Source: Sipunculus nudus
Taxonomy: Eukaryota; Annelida; Sipuncula; Golfingiida; Sipunculidae
Assembly (NCBI GenBank): GCA_026874595.1
Contig: CM049314.1
Coordinates: forward strand, 39,165,229 to 39,229,228
Length of the DNA: 64,000 bases
Direction: 5' to 3'
Every line of letters begins with the position of its first letter. Positions within the stretch are counted from its first letter, which is position 1. The notes beneath the pieces are model-generated. The model ran no database searches. It was not told the origin of the DNA and saw only the letters and a list, made by a program, of their open reading frames with translations. Made by a program: the position numbers and the translations under genes. Below, piece by piece: positions 12,500 through 22,005 of this stretch.

Positions 12500-13774
12500 A
12501 TGGCCCAAAAACTGCTTTTAAACATGGAAATTAACCAAACTGTGAAAACCAACATTTACCTAAAGAATGCGCCATACGGCAAGTCACGGACACGTAAATT
12601 CCTCGCAAAAAAACTTCGTCAGAATTGGATCCATGTGTATCAAAGCAGTTCAGTTGAACCGGAGCTTAACAGCAGTCTCACCAGTTATGACTGGCTGCAG
12701 AATTTCAGCTTCAAACAACAGTCCGTACCGACAGCTAACAGCAACTCATGCAGCAGTAACTATAAAAGCAAAGGTTTGGTGCGGACAAGGCTTAAACAAA
12801 CAGACAAAAGACTTCTCCCGGCAGCCAAGACGGCCCAGCATAACCAGCCGCTCAGAACAGTACAGCTTCCAGTGCCCAGCAGACTGATAGATATTGGACA
12901 GTACAGGATCCGTGGGGAGAAATCACCACTGTCCTACAATAACCTGATCTGTATGGCCATCAAACAGACCCCCAACCAAATGATCACACTGTCCGCTATC
13001 TACCAGTGGATTTCAGACAATTTTCTGTACGACAAAATGGCAGAGCCAAACTGGCATAACGCAAACAGACACAACTTGTCTCTTAAGAAATGTTTCAAGA
13101 AAATTCCTCGCGACAACTTAAAATCTGGTACGGGTGATTTCTGGTGTATTGCGCCGGAGTATTCTTACATGTTCAAAACTGGTGTCTTACATGATTATCA
13201 CAATCGTGGGACTGCAAGTCAAGGTTTGGTTAATTCCATGAAAAGACCGAGAGCTGAGGATGACGGTGATTACACTGCGAAATGTATTCGCACAGATCCA
13301 CAACCGTTTGATGGTGCTGCACAAAAATACTGTAAAGACCAGGTGACCCGTTTAAACTATGACGCAGAGAAAGAAAATGGCCTGCGGTTAGAGTCGATAT
13401 TGTCGCAAGCACTAGGCATCGCAGGGATAGATGGGAAAACAGGAGATCTCACCGACGATAATCAAGCTTCAACAGAGTCCATAAGAGTCTACAGAAAAAC
13501 AATCTCACATGAAAGAGAAGTATCCATGGATAGTAGAAGAGCTGAAAGCGCTACGTCATCACGGTCACGTGAAGCTGAGAGTTCTACGTCATCACGGTCA
13601 CGTGCAGCTGACGGCAGCGCCCTCACACCGCCGCCATCAGACTCCGTCCATCCGTTTGATGAGTGGTTATGTAAATACAGTCAAACTGGTGGAAGTGATG
13701 ACAGTACTGATAAGACTGAAGCAGAACACTACCACCATCAGCAACCAACTCTGGCACATCATTTGACGACCTGA
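12500..13774 (+). CDS. foxJ1-like: FoxJ1-like forkhead transcription factor, intronless
   Basis: Complete 424-residue protein in one exon. Residues 141-228 form a forkhead (winged-helix) DNA-binding domain: KSPLSYNNLICMAIK, then ITLSAIYQWISDNF, the recognition helix region NWHNANRHNLSLKKCF, then FWCIAPEYSYMF. LICMAIK, ITLSAIY, KCF and PEYSxMF are features of the FoxJ1 class. The upstream motif SLTSYDWLQNFSF (59-71) matches the conserved FoxJ1 N-terminal SLTSxxWLQxFS motif. FoxJ1 proteins are nuclear activators of motile-cilium genes. Oddities: the usual KPPYSY is KSPLSY, and the helix-3 core N-S-I-R-H-N-L-S is N-A-N-R-H-N-L-S. The C-terminal half is low in conservation and has two copies of AES(A/S)TSSRSR (about 348-368) from a 33-bp tandem repeat. 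A TATA box and poly(A) signal flank it, so it looks expressed. It may be a lineage-specific duplicate or retrocopy. Confidence 0.88.
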   Translation: MAQKLLLNMEINQTVKTNIYLKNAPYGKSRTRKFLAKKLRQNWIHVYQSSSVEPELNSSLTSYDWLQNFSFKQQSVPTANSNSCSSNYKSKGLVRTRLKQTDKRLLPAAKTAQHNQPLRTVQLPVPSRLIDIGQYRIRGEKSPLSYNNLICMAIKQTPNQMITLSAIYQWISDNFLYDKMAEPNWHNANRHNLSLKKCFKKIPRDNLKSGTGDFWCIAPEYSYMFKTGVLHDYHNRGTASQGLVNSMKRPRAEDDGDYTAKCIRTDPQPFDGAAQKYCKDQVTRLNYDAEKENGLRLESILSQALGIAGIDGKTGDLTDDNQASTESIRVYRKTISHEREVSMDSRRAESATSSRSREAESSTSSRSRAADGSALTPPPSDSVHPFDEWLCKYSQTGGSDDSTDKTEAEHYHHQQPTLAHHLTT

Positions 13775-14238
13775 TTAGTGTACACTTAGGTGACATCGGC
13801 CTGAACGCTCTTATGGATTTTTCTTACCTCTACCAGCAAGACCATCACGGAACCGGACTATGGACATCAGAGACGGACATAAATAGGGACAGAGTGTCCG
13901 TGTGTCCGTTAACACTGAAGAACGTCCAGTGCAGATATATTATCACAAAGAATTACGAACCAATCCACCAATAACGTCACGTCACGAATCTGCTCAACAC
14001 CCGTGGACAGACAACCTGGTCAGTGCTATTGACATTGTTCCCTGATCATTCATCGATATGGATCAGTTATTTGCGTAATAATGCCATAAATGTCTGATGT
14101 CTGACCTATATATGAATAACCAGTCTTAATATTACGGTGCTTGTTTTAATAATCATATTTTCCTTCATATGTGTATTGTCATGTATGGAAGTGAGGTTAA
14201 GACCTTTGGCCTGCGTGTTGTGCATGTTCTGTTATGCA

Positions 14239-14244
14239 AATAAA
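14239..14244 (+). terminator. Poly(A) signal for the forkhead gene
   Basis: AATAAA within gcaaataaataatgttc, about 465 bases after the stop codon, followed by a T/GT-rich stretch (tctttttgtgtcagtgttt) typical of a cleavage region. It is the first good signal downstream. Confidence 0.6.
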
Positions 14245-14320
14245 TAATGTTCGCAAGTCTTTTTGTGTCAGTGTTTCCATATTTTCTTCATTTCTTTGAA
14301 TGAATGAAAAATGCTAAATA

Positions 14321-14911
14321 CAGTAGAACGCCTGTATTATGGTCACAATCGGGACTGGATGAAAGTGGCCTTAATACAGGAGTGGCCGTTATACAGGACT
14401 TGACCAGGATAGGGGGGTTAAATGTAACACGAAACCAAGTTCAAATCTTTATAACAATCAACAAACTAAGCGTATATACAGAGTATTAGTATCATTACTG
14501 TTATCAATAAAAAAATATTTACAATCACGTCAACCCTATGTATAACAGTTACCAGCAATATATATATACAGTGTTTATTATTACAAACAGATTGTATATC
14601 CGCGGAAGTAACAGCATTTCTCGAAGCATTGGTCCGCTCACCGGGATCGACTGAGCCCTCATCTTGTTGAACCACTGCCACATGCGTCGTTTAGTTTATC
14701 ATTCCTTGTAGATACACACTGTCTTTTTCTACTGGAATCTGCGTTTTCTTCATACTGTTCCATGATCTCTCGCTTCCTCTTAGAAGTAGATTTGAACTTG
14801 AGTTCGGCCGCCACCATAGATACTGCTGGCTGTCGGCTGTTTTTCCGTCTCCTTCTGATCAGATCTACCTTTTTTTGTGAGAGCAAGTTCATGCCTTTTC
14901 TTGGTCGACAT
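14321..14911 (-). mobile_element. Pogo/Tigger-type transposon remnant
   Basis: The right-hand part carries the 5' coding end of a pogo-superfamily transposase on the minus strand. At the left end is a TIR-like sequence, cagtagaacgcctgtattat, followed by gtggcc...tatacagg words typical of Tigger ends. The middle and 3' part of the transposase are missing, so this is an internally deleted copy. The right TIR was not located with confidence. Confidence 0.6.
14600..14911 (-). pseudogene. CENP-B-like HTH of a Tigger transposase, frameshifted
   Basis: From the ATG at 14909-14911 the frame reads MSTKKRHELAL. It shifts frame within a short poly-A run and then reads KKVDLIRRRRKN and KRKREIMEQYEENADSSRKR. 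It shifts again near 14680 into WQWFNKMRAQSIPVSGPML. This order (an N-terminal psq/HTH with 'KVDLI', then LxxWFxxxRAxxxPVSGPML) is that of the CENP-B/Tc5 DNA-binding region of pogo transposases. Two frameshifts and the absence of the DDE domain make it non-functional. Confidence 0.7.
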
Positions 14912-15556
14912 AAGGGTCAAGTGTGCGTAAAATTTTATACATGTAACAATGTTTATTTTGCATTCCTAATTATTCCTTATGTATGAGTAAATTGTGCGAT
15001 GTTTGCCGTTTGATGTACGTGTTCACAAGGAAATTAAAGAAAGTTTAAAGATCCACAGTTTGCCTAACTTTTTCAGATGACATAATCATCGGGACCCGCT
15101 TGTGGTCATTCGTTAATTAAATGACAAACACCCTGGTTACGTTCCGGCTAGCACGACTGATTCCCAAACGCAGGTGGGAACACATACCTTACTATTGTGC
15201 ATACTAATGAGGCTGAGTGGGGTAGTACGACGCTGGCTACGTGTCAAACAACTCAGTCACGGTCGAGTTGTTTTATCCAGGCACTTATTAACAGATAGGA
15301 ATATGTGAGAGCGGACACTTGTGTAATGATATTGAGGTCAGAAGTGGCCGCTAGATTCGTCTAACTCGTGTCACGGAGTCACTGCCCCTGACCGTAATTG
15401 AGGCGTTTCCCGGCCTGTATATAACAATATAGGACGAAGTACTACAAAAGAAAAATGTTAATTTTAATTTAAAAAAACTTTGTGACTGTTAAAACATTTG
15501 GGGGACATAAACAGTTTAATTCTTGCCATCAGCGGTTTAACTCATGCAAGCGCACA

Positions 15557-15598
<42 letters not shown>

Positions 15599-15652
15599 TA
15601 CACACACACAGACACACGCATATGAGGCAGCATTTTGATCTGCTGATACAAA

Positions 15653-15696
<44 letters not shown>

Positions 15697-15975
15697 TGTA
15701 TGTGTGTGTGTGTGTGTGTGTGTGTAGAATCAAGTTTAATGCAACATGTACGAAAACAAAGAAACAGCAGATTACATTCATGATCACACTGACATTTTTT
15801 AATAAAAAAAATCGAGAAATATTGAAAAAAATTGCAGATTACAAACAATCTATATTTATATACATGTATATACAGGGGTTGTCTATCTGAAACAGGCATA
15901 CACGTGCCGGGAAATGCATCTTTTATTTTGTGCCAATCCGTTGGAAAGATGAACACCTAGATGGTTTCCAAATTA
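14912..15975. other. Non-coding stretch with microsatellites
   Basis: A GC-richer section at 15100-15430 may be transposon leader of the Tigger remnant, but no second TIR could be read. (CT)n at 15558-15590, (TA)n at 15655-15690 and (GT)n at 15700-15724 follow. Frames open through these repeats are compositional. Confidence 0.5.
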
Positions 15976-16519
15976 CTATAGTCCGTTTCATCCCCTCATG
16001 TCCACCTGTTTTTTGCTATGAAAATTTTTATTAGGTACATTTCAAGGGAAACAGTCATAGTGTAGAGGAGAGGATTACAGAACCTAATTTTCAACTAGGT
16101 AACTAAATTACTATCTTAAGCCATATTTGAGTAACAGAATTTTCTGAAAATATGAGAAATCAGTCTACATTTTACAACATATCAGACCCACTTATGGCGG
16201 TCAAGGTCATTGGTCACATGCCAAAACAGCCTCAACTGACAGCAGCTGATTGGATGACCTCATGTAAACACTCTAAAAAATAAAACCAGCTAAAACTAAG
16301 ATGGCTACTTATGGAGGGATACACCATATCTGCCAGATCATGATAAAGAGACAAAAATGTTGTGAAACATAAACGGGGGATTTATTGTAAAATTCTTAAC
16401 TGCCATATTAGGTTGTCACTTCCATATGCTGTTTACTTGGAAAATATTGAAAAATATAAACTTTTAAGTAAATCATCTACAAAAAACAGGTGGACAGCTG
16501 GTGGTGAAATGGATTATAG
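15976..16519. mobile_element. 540-bp TIR element, copy 2
   Basis: Begins ctatagtccgtttcatcccc, then tcatgtccacctgttttttg. It ends caaaaaacaggtggacagctg, then gtggtgaaatggattatag. The two ends are inverted repeats of about 40 bases with scattered mismatches. It is collinear with 3585-4122 along its whole length and has no ORF. Confidence 0.8.
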
Positions 16520-16780
16520 CTGCTAAGTAGTAACAAACATGACATATATATATATATATATTATATGAAAGGTAGGTATAAACAAGCCCCTACAAAGCCT
16601 TCAGGCTCAGAGTATATATTAAGAAAATGTTAGAACTGCGCAAACAGGCATTTCGTGAGGCATATAGGACCCATCGATAAAGCGGTTGATAGCGAAAAGA
16701 TCACACGTATACTTTTTAATTTTTTAGGTTGAACCTTTACCGGAATATATCGAGTTTTGACCACTTCATTAAGTCAAAAA

Positions 16781-16783
<3 letters not shown>

Positions 16784-16841
<58 letters not shown>
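16784..16841. repeat. (TA)n microsatellite
   Basis: About 29 TA units. Anonymous sequence with an imperfect hairpin (17021-17050, GGACCG...CGGTCC) follows. Confidence 0.95.
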
Positions 16842-16845
<4 letters not shown>

Positions 16846-17649
16846 ACCACATTTTATAGCCCCCTCTCCCCGCGCAATGGCTTTGCACTATATATACGAC
16901 TTCCCAACCACACTAAGCAGGCGGTGTACAGACACCCGCATATATGTGTGTTTTAGTGGGGCACTATGCGTCACACACATATATGGGTTATATATTACAC
17001 CCATCATATGTAATGGTAAGGACCGGACCATCTCCGATGGTTTCGGTCCACTACAGCCGCGGTTCGGTCTTGTTTTCCAAATATTCAAGAATGTTATGCC
17101 CGCAAACAAATAATAGCCGCTATAGGTCCTCTTGAGCCCTCAATGCAAAAGCAATAATGGTAAATAGATAAAAAGCGGACACCAAAAACCCCTATATATT
17201 GACCCTGCAATGCTAATTGTAAATTAGCTATAACATCTTGATATATCAATTCTGTCAGTGATTCTAGTACATTAATTTTGGTTATAAGGAGTCTTAATTT
17301 ATACCTGTAAATACAAGCTAATTGTTAAAAAATGGGTTGCAGGTTGAAATTTATCACATAAAATGAATTCAGCAATAGCACAAGCCATTAAACAAACTCA
17401 AAAGGGGTGGTCCGGAAAGATCCCCTCCGGAGATAGGCAGTTTGGTATATTGTGTTGAGGGTCTGGCACGGTCCTGCCCAATAACTGTGGACGGGACCGG
17501 TTCGTGTTGTCCGGTCTGCACCTCTAATCCTACATCATTAAGGGCCCTGGTGTTGTCAAATGGAATTCTTTACATCTGCGCTTCAACCTATAGCCATTGG
17601 CCTTTCGATCTGCAGTTACATATAAAGTTAGGCATCGATCCAGCCGTTG

Positions 17650-17650
<1 letters not shown>

Positions 17651-17709
<59 letters not shown>
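17651..17709. repeat. (TA)n microsatellite
   Basis: About 29 TA units, directly preceding a dispersed repeat copy. Confidence 0.95.
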
Positions 17710-17713
<4 letters not shown>

Positions 17714-18040
17714 CAGTGTTTTCGTCTTAAAATATCATGGTGCCTGCTTATATTTCGTGTCTTGCTTAATCCTGTACACAGGTATATATAGGCTTGCACC
17801 TGGCGAAATCAGTTGCACAAATCATCAACATGGCGTGCACATGAACGCACCGCGGAATTTCACAAATACAGATATATCAAGCTTCCATCTAGTTTTTCTT
17901 CTTGGTTTCTCCTTTCATGTTTCTACTTCACGTTCTGTAGCTTTTGCAAATGAGCAAAGTCGGATCTCTGGTCACACACACACACACACACTCACTTTTT
18001 TGGGTAACCAGACACGCGTGGACTGTGTTTAACCCGCCCC
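17710..18040 (+). repeat. Dispersed repeat following a (TA)n tract, copy 1
   Basis: Shares ordered blocks with 24649-24945: atatcatggtgcctgcttat (there 'atattatgatacctgcttat'), tatttcgt, cacaaat, tcaagcttcc, tctttttct-type pyrimidine runs, and cgtggactgtgttta at the end. Both copies come immediately after a long TA tract. No coding capacity; class unknown. Confidence 0.6.
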
Positions 18041-18197
18041 CCCCCCCACCCCTAAAAACATATCATTCAGCCTACGTGAAGTAATCTCACACACATTATC
18101 GGAAATTACTACGTTACTTTAAAATATCTTTTCACTGTAGGTTTTCGAAAAACTGTTTTGCGTGGGTCACATGATAATTTTGACGTATAGACTGGGA

Positions 18198-18965
18198 TCA
18201 CGTGACTGTAGAATATACCGGATTATCCATCTGAGGGACTGTGACGGATGTGCTCGCATGGTGTAAATATCCGGGGGTCGGGATCTCAGTGTCGTAATTT
18301 CGAGGTAAACAGCACCTGCAGTGGTCACGCACACAGTTTGTCCAGAGTTGGTCTGGAAGCGCCCACTCCCAGCGGTAATATTCGACATCACGGTTCATTA
18401 AAGCCAGGATGACAATTACGTGGATAATCCCGACACCCACAACGAGGGCGGTGAACACAATCATGGCGATGGTTATGCCTTCAATCTGGTATCCCATGAT
18501 GCCTCCCTGGTAACCGATTGCCAGCCAGATGCCTAAGATTAAGTATACGACCGCCAGACTCAACAGAGTTACATACGTTATAGGAACACTGGGATAAAGA
18601 CTGTACAACTCGTCCCTGTCTACGGAACACTTGTACGTAACGATGAAAATCAGGCCAATGGAAGAGAATGTGATTAAAAAGCCGGTGAGCGGAAGAAACG
18701 CCATGATGTAACGCCCGACCATGAGTTTAGCGTATTCTTGGACTTGTCCAGTCTCCCCAATCATTTTTCTGTCACATTTACGATAGTCATGTAGGTATTT
18801 TAATGACGCTGACAGCAGGACTACCGTGATACACCAGTAGAGGACCAGTAACGCCGTGTGGATGCGGCCATGAAGTCTGAATGTGAGGTATTTCTCCTCT
18901 AGGTATTCTTGTATTCGCCGACTTTCCATGTAGCTCTTGTCTGATTCCATTAAGATAGGCTCGTC
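18198..18965 (-). CDS. Four-transmembrane exon; 3' exon of the cGLR gene or of a separate gene
   Basis: An open exon starts at 18965 after a good acceptor (tatttcttgtatag) in phase 0 with DEPIL, then M at 18948-18950, and ends at a stop at 18198. Counted from that M (250 residues), transmembrane helices lie at about 31-53, 80-106, 122-147 and 156-185. A short basic cytosolic N-terminus precedes them. After TM4 comes a Cys-rich stretch CVRDHCRCC (206-214), a possible palmitoylation site. The tail ends MDNPVYSTVT, which holds an NPxY-type adaptor/endocytosis motif. I do not recognise the family; it lacks the signature of tetraspanins or claudins. The acceptor just upstream of the ATG implies at least one upstream exon. 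The nearest compatible donor is in the cGLR exon at 20488, same strand and same phase. If the ATG at 18950 is used instead, this is a separate small membrane protein. Confidence 0.7.
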   Translation of the reverse strand, partial: DEPILMESDKSYMESRRIQEYLEEKYLTFRLHGRIHTALLVLYWCITVVLLSASLKYLHDYRKCDRKMIGETGQVQEYAKLMVGRYIMAFLPLTGFLITFSSIGLIFIVTYKCSVDRDELYSLYPSVPITYVTLLSLAVVYLILGIWLAIGYQGGIMGYQIEGITIAMIVFTALVVGVGIIHVIVILALMNRDVEYYRWEWALPDQLWTNCVRDHCRCCLPRNYDTEIPTPGYLHHASTSVTVPQMDNPVYSTVT

Positions 18966-20487
18966 CTATACAAGAAATAATACGATAAATGTTATGTGTT
19001 GACGCATTATCTATTTCTGAAAGAATTATTAATGAAAATGACAGTAACATGATAAGATTTATATAATATAAAACATATATAATATAAAAAAAGTAATTCA
19101 TAACACCCATACAGACAGAACACAAACACTGTATTAACATCTTTTGCTTTATTTATAACAGCTGGTTATTTATTCTGTTTTTATTATGCCATCGCAATGG
19201 AGTATCATGTTTTATGAAACCGCTTCGAGCCACACCATTTCAGATACAAAACAACGGACTTCTGGGTAAAAAAGAAACCCGTACCGGGTTACCAGTTTAA
19301 CTTCTGATAAGTGGTGAAGTAGTTTCCCGGACAGACACATGATGGCGTTATGGGTGACTATAACAGCGTTTCAGAATGCGATGCGCCCTGGTAATGGTGT
19401 TGCGGGAACTAAGCTGTCGTGCCGGGAACAATATCATCTGGGTTATAAACCGAGCTAAAAAATTATCATAAATTTCATGAGGGTGTACGTACTTGAAGTG
19501 ATCAAGTAGCGCCCTCTTCTGCCTACGTCAATCACTAAAACCACACGGGCGACAGAGTCTCGCTTTGAAGATGGTGTGGCAGGTAGGGCGGACTTTTGTT
19601 TTTGCCATGGTTGGTTGGTCTCATAGTCGATATATTTGGTTTGTCCGAGAGCAACTTGTCTCAAAATGTATTAAACCTAATTTACGAAAGTTTTATTTGA
19701 CATCACTAAGAAGTAATCTGGATCACCATTATGCCAAAAAAAGGTATTGTTGCCAGGCACTTTTTTTTCAGAAATCAGTGCGGACGGGCGGGTTTTTGTA
19801 ACACCTTTTTTGTATGTTTGGATTATAAAATGTCATACAATCGGGTAAAAGCATGATAATAACATAATTTTTTCTTAACAGGTTAAAGCACTGTATAACA
19901 ATGGAAAACTTATCAAATTTTCATTATTTTATCTGCTTGAAAGATGAAAAATAAAATCAAATTGTTCTATGCGGGGGGTTAAAATTGACGCGGGCACGGC
20001 CTGAGAACCATGCCTTTAATTTTTTCGGCCTTATTTCTTTATTTTGACAGGATTCTTGATGATTGCGTGAAATTGCAATCGGTTTATCCGGGCCGAGGAT
20101 TAAGCTCATTCACTGGTATAAGGGCCGCTTTTGTTCTGTCTAGCAGAATTCACCCACCGAGGGGATTAATAGTGGCACAAGTTTATCTGTGTTATCATTC
20201 ATATATTTCATTAGCACGCTGCAACAATTTGACCTCGTTTTCGGTGGAGAAGTATACTTATGCAGTCTCCAAATGTTTTCCTATATTAATTCAAATATTT
20301 ACTGAGGTATTACATTCATACTGGATGCGGATGCGCTTTGGGTGTCATCTCGCAGTGAATTAAGGAAATGTAACAAAAAAGAATTCCTTCTTGTTGGACC
20401 TGCGCCTTTTTGACATACAAGAAACTAATTTACATCATATAAATGCGAACAAATTAGATATAAGAAGCATCAATTTAATAATCTTAC

Positions 20488-20697
20488 TTCTATAACATAA
20501 CTTGTGAGACGGCCTTCCTGGCCCTCCCGCTCAACTTTTTGCAGGATGTTGATTGCTCGCTCCGCCGTCCGGCGGTAGTCCCAGTCCCTGTCATCCTGTT
20601 GTTCCTGGCATTCCTTCAAGAAGGCGACCTTCAGTGGATAAGTCCCTAGGACATCGGCCTCGTGCTCGCCGGTCACAGATATCTTGTCGCGCAGATG
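20488..20697 (-). CDS. cGLR: cGAS-like receptor, exon 3 (C-terminal helical lobe)
   Basis: Acceptor tttag precedes base 20697. The exon reads HLRDKISVTGEHEAD, then VLGTYPLKVAFLKECQEQ, DWDYRRTAERAINILQK and LTSYVIE. The block 'SY/TYxLKxAFLxxC...DDRDW' and the closing amphipathic helix are the C-terminal lobe of the Mab21/cGAS fold, continuing directly from exon 2 in phase 0. The donor is GAA|GTAAGA, also phase 0. If it is not used, the frame adds VRLLN and stops at 20470. 'LTSYVI' looks like the end of the Mab21 domain but not necessarily of the protein. An AATAAA on this strand lies only at about 20036-20041, some 430 bases on. Confidence 0.85.
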
Positions 20698-20890
20698 CTA
20701 AAACAATGAGATAAACATGCATCTCAGTTATGTTGTCCTCGCGTTCACCGATTACAGATATCTTATCCCCAAATTGCGAAACGAACGAGATTATTATGCA
20801 TCTTGGACACACCGATCACAGATATCTTATCTCTAAAACGTTAACATAACGATAGACCAGATCACAGATATCTCTAAAATTACGAGATGC
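20698..20890 (-). repeat. Degenerate tandem copies of the exon 3 5' edge
   Basis: The word cacagatatct, which spans the start of exon 3 (20674-20684), recurs in diverged form at about 20753, 20817 and 20863. The copies are accompanied by 'accgat', 'cttatc' and 'gagat' words. They look like short local duplications, 45 to 80 bases apart, inside the adjacent intron. None of the outer copies keeps a clean acceptor. Confidence 0.55.
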
Positions 20891-20989
20891 TAACAATTAC
20901 GAGATACACATGCAACCAAAGCAAGTGTATTTTTTTAAGTAAATATAGTCAGATTATAAAACAACTTATAAAAAGACAGGGAAACATTT

Positions 20990-21665
20990 CTTTACAAGTG
21001 ACCCATTGGTCATGACGCTCAGCCGACTAGGAAGATATTCACAAAAGGAAATAATTCATATGAATGCAAAATTTTGTAGATGGTATCCCCATTTAACTAT
21101 ATCTATTTACGTTCTTCAAAATCAACTAAAAGAAAAAAAGTTTCTTGATAATATGTATAGCCATGAAATCTAACCTTTCTGTATGCAGTCAGCTGAGCCT
21201 CATAACATAATGGCTATAAAAAGGACATTCCTGGATGTCAAGACAAAAGATTCTAAGTCCAACAGTAATGTTTCGTACCTTATCTGACCCTCTGTGGGTG
21301 CTTAAATATATTTTTGGCCAGTTATATATGTTACAATGACCTAATTTTTGTTTTCCATGGAGACTGTCAAAGATGTTTTTGAAGGGAAACGCAGAGTATA
21401 GGTCACAATTAACTAATTTCAGGTTAATTATTCTGGGGTAATTTCGAGCCCTATAGCTCAAGGGATATAAGTTACAGCGAGCTAATTTCAGGTTTCTAAG
21501 GAGATTTTTTTATGGAACGCCATGGTTTTTCATTTAGAAGTTTCTAGGTCTAGCGGTTTCGATTTGTTTCCTGTTAACGAACAAACGAACGGACAGACGG
21601 ACAGCACGACAGACAGACAGAAGGACGACGGACAAAGAGTGATCGCTTTACCAGGCTAAAAAAAT
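20990..21665 (+). repeat. Dispersed repeat (gacggacaaagag family) in cGLR intron 2
   Basis: Starts near gtgacccattggtcatgacg. It contains 'attattctggggtaatttcgagccc', 'atagctcaagg', 'ttctaggtctagcggtttcg' and 'cctgttaacgaac', and ends with ggacgacggacaaagagtga then tcgcttta. The same blocks in the same order make up 35525-35771 and 40795-41998. No coding frame. Confidence 0.7.
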
Positions 21666-22005
21666 ACCGACACCTGGCAATTTCGGTAACCCGACCACAC
21701 TTACTAAACCACCATTTCTACTACTAACGCTACCAACTCAACTACTACTACTATAACTATACCTGGAATAGCCTACTACTTATATTACACAAAGTAGTAC
21801 TAGTAATAATAATAATATTATAATAATATTTTAATACAAAAATAGTTAAACACCATTTTGCTTCGATGTTATTATTTCTTGCAATAGAATGATATTGGTA
21901 TAATTACTAGATATATAACTAAACAGAGAATATAGATAAATATACGAAGTGAAAGAGTATAAACACTGAAGAAGTGTTTCTCCATTTCTAATACTGTTAT
22001 TTTAC

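Noticed and set aside
15537-15956. 139-codon minus-strand frame
   Set aside because: Kept open by CT, CA, TA and GT microsatellites.
17442-18032. 196-codon plus-strand frame
   Set aside because: Runs through a long (TA)n tract (poly Tyr-Ile) and a dispersed repeat, so it is open by composition.
18198-18965. Calling the 4TM exon a STING transmembrane domain
   Set aside because: The number of helices is suggestive, but no STING ligand-binding domain or residue signature is present. The similarity is topological only.
18787-19140. 117-codon minus-strand frame overlapping the 4TM exon start
   Set aside because: Different frame from the 4TM exon, and its 5' part is hydrophobic AT-rich intron translation.
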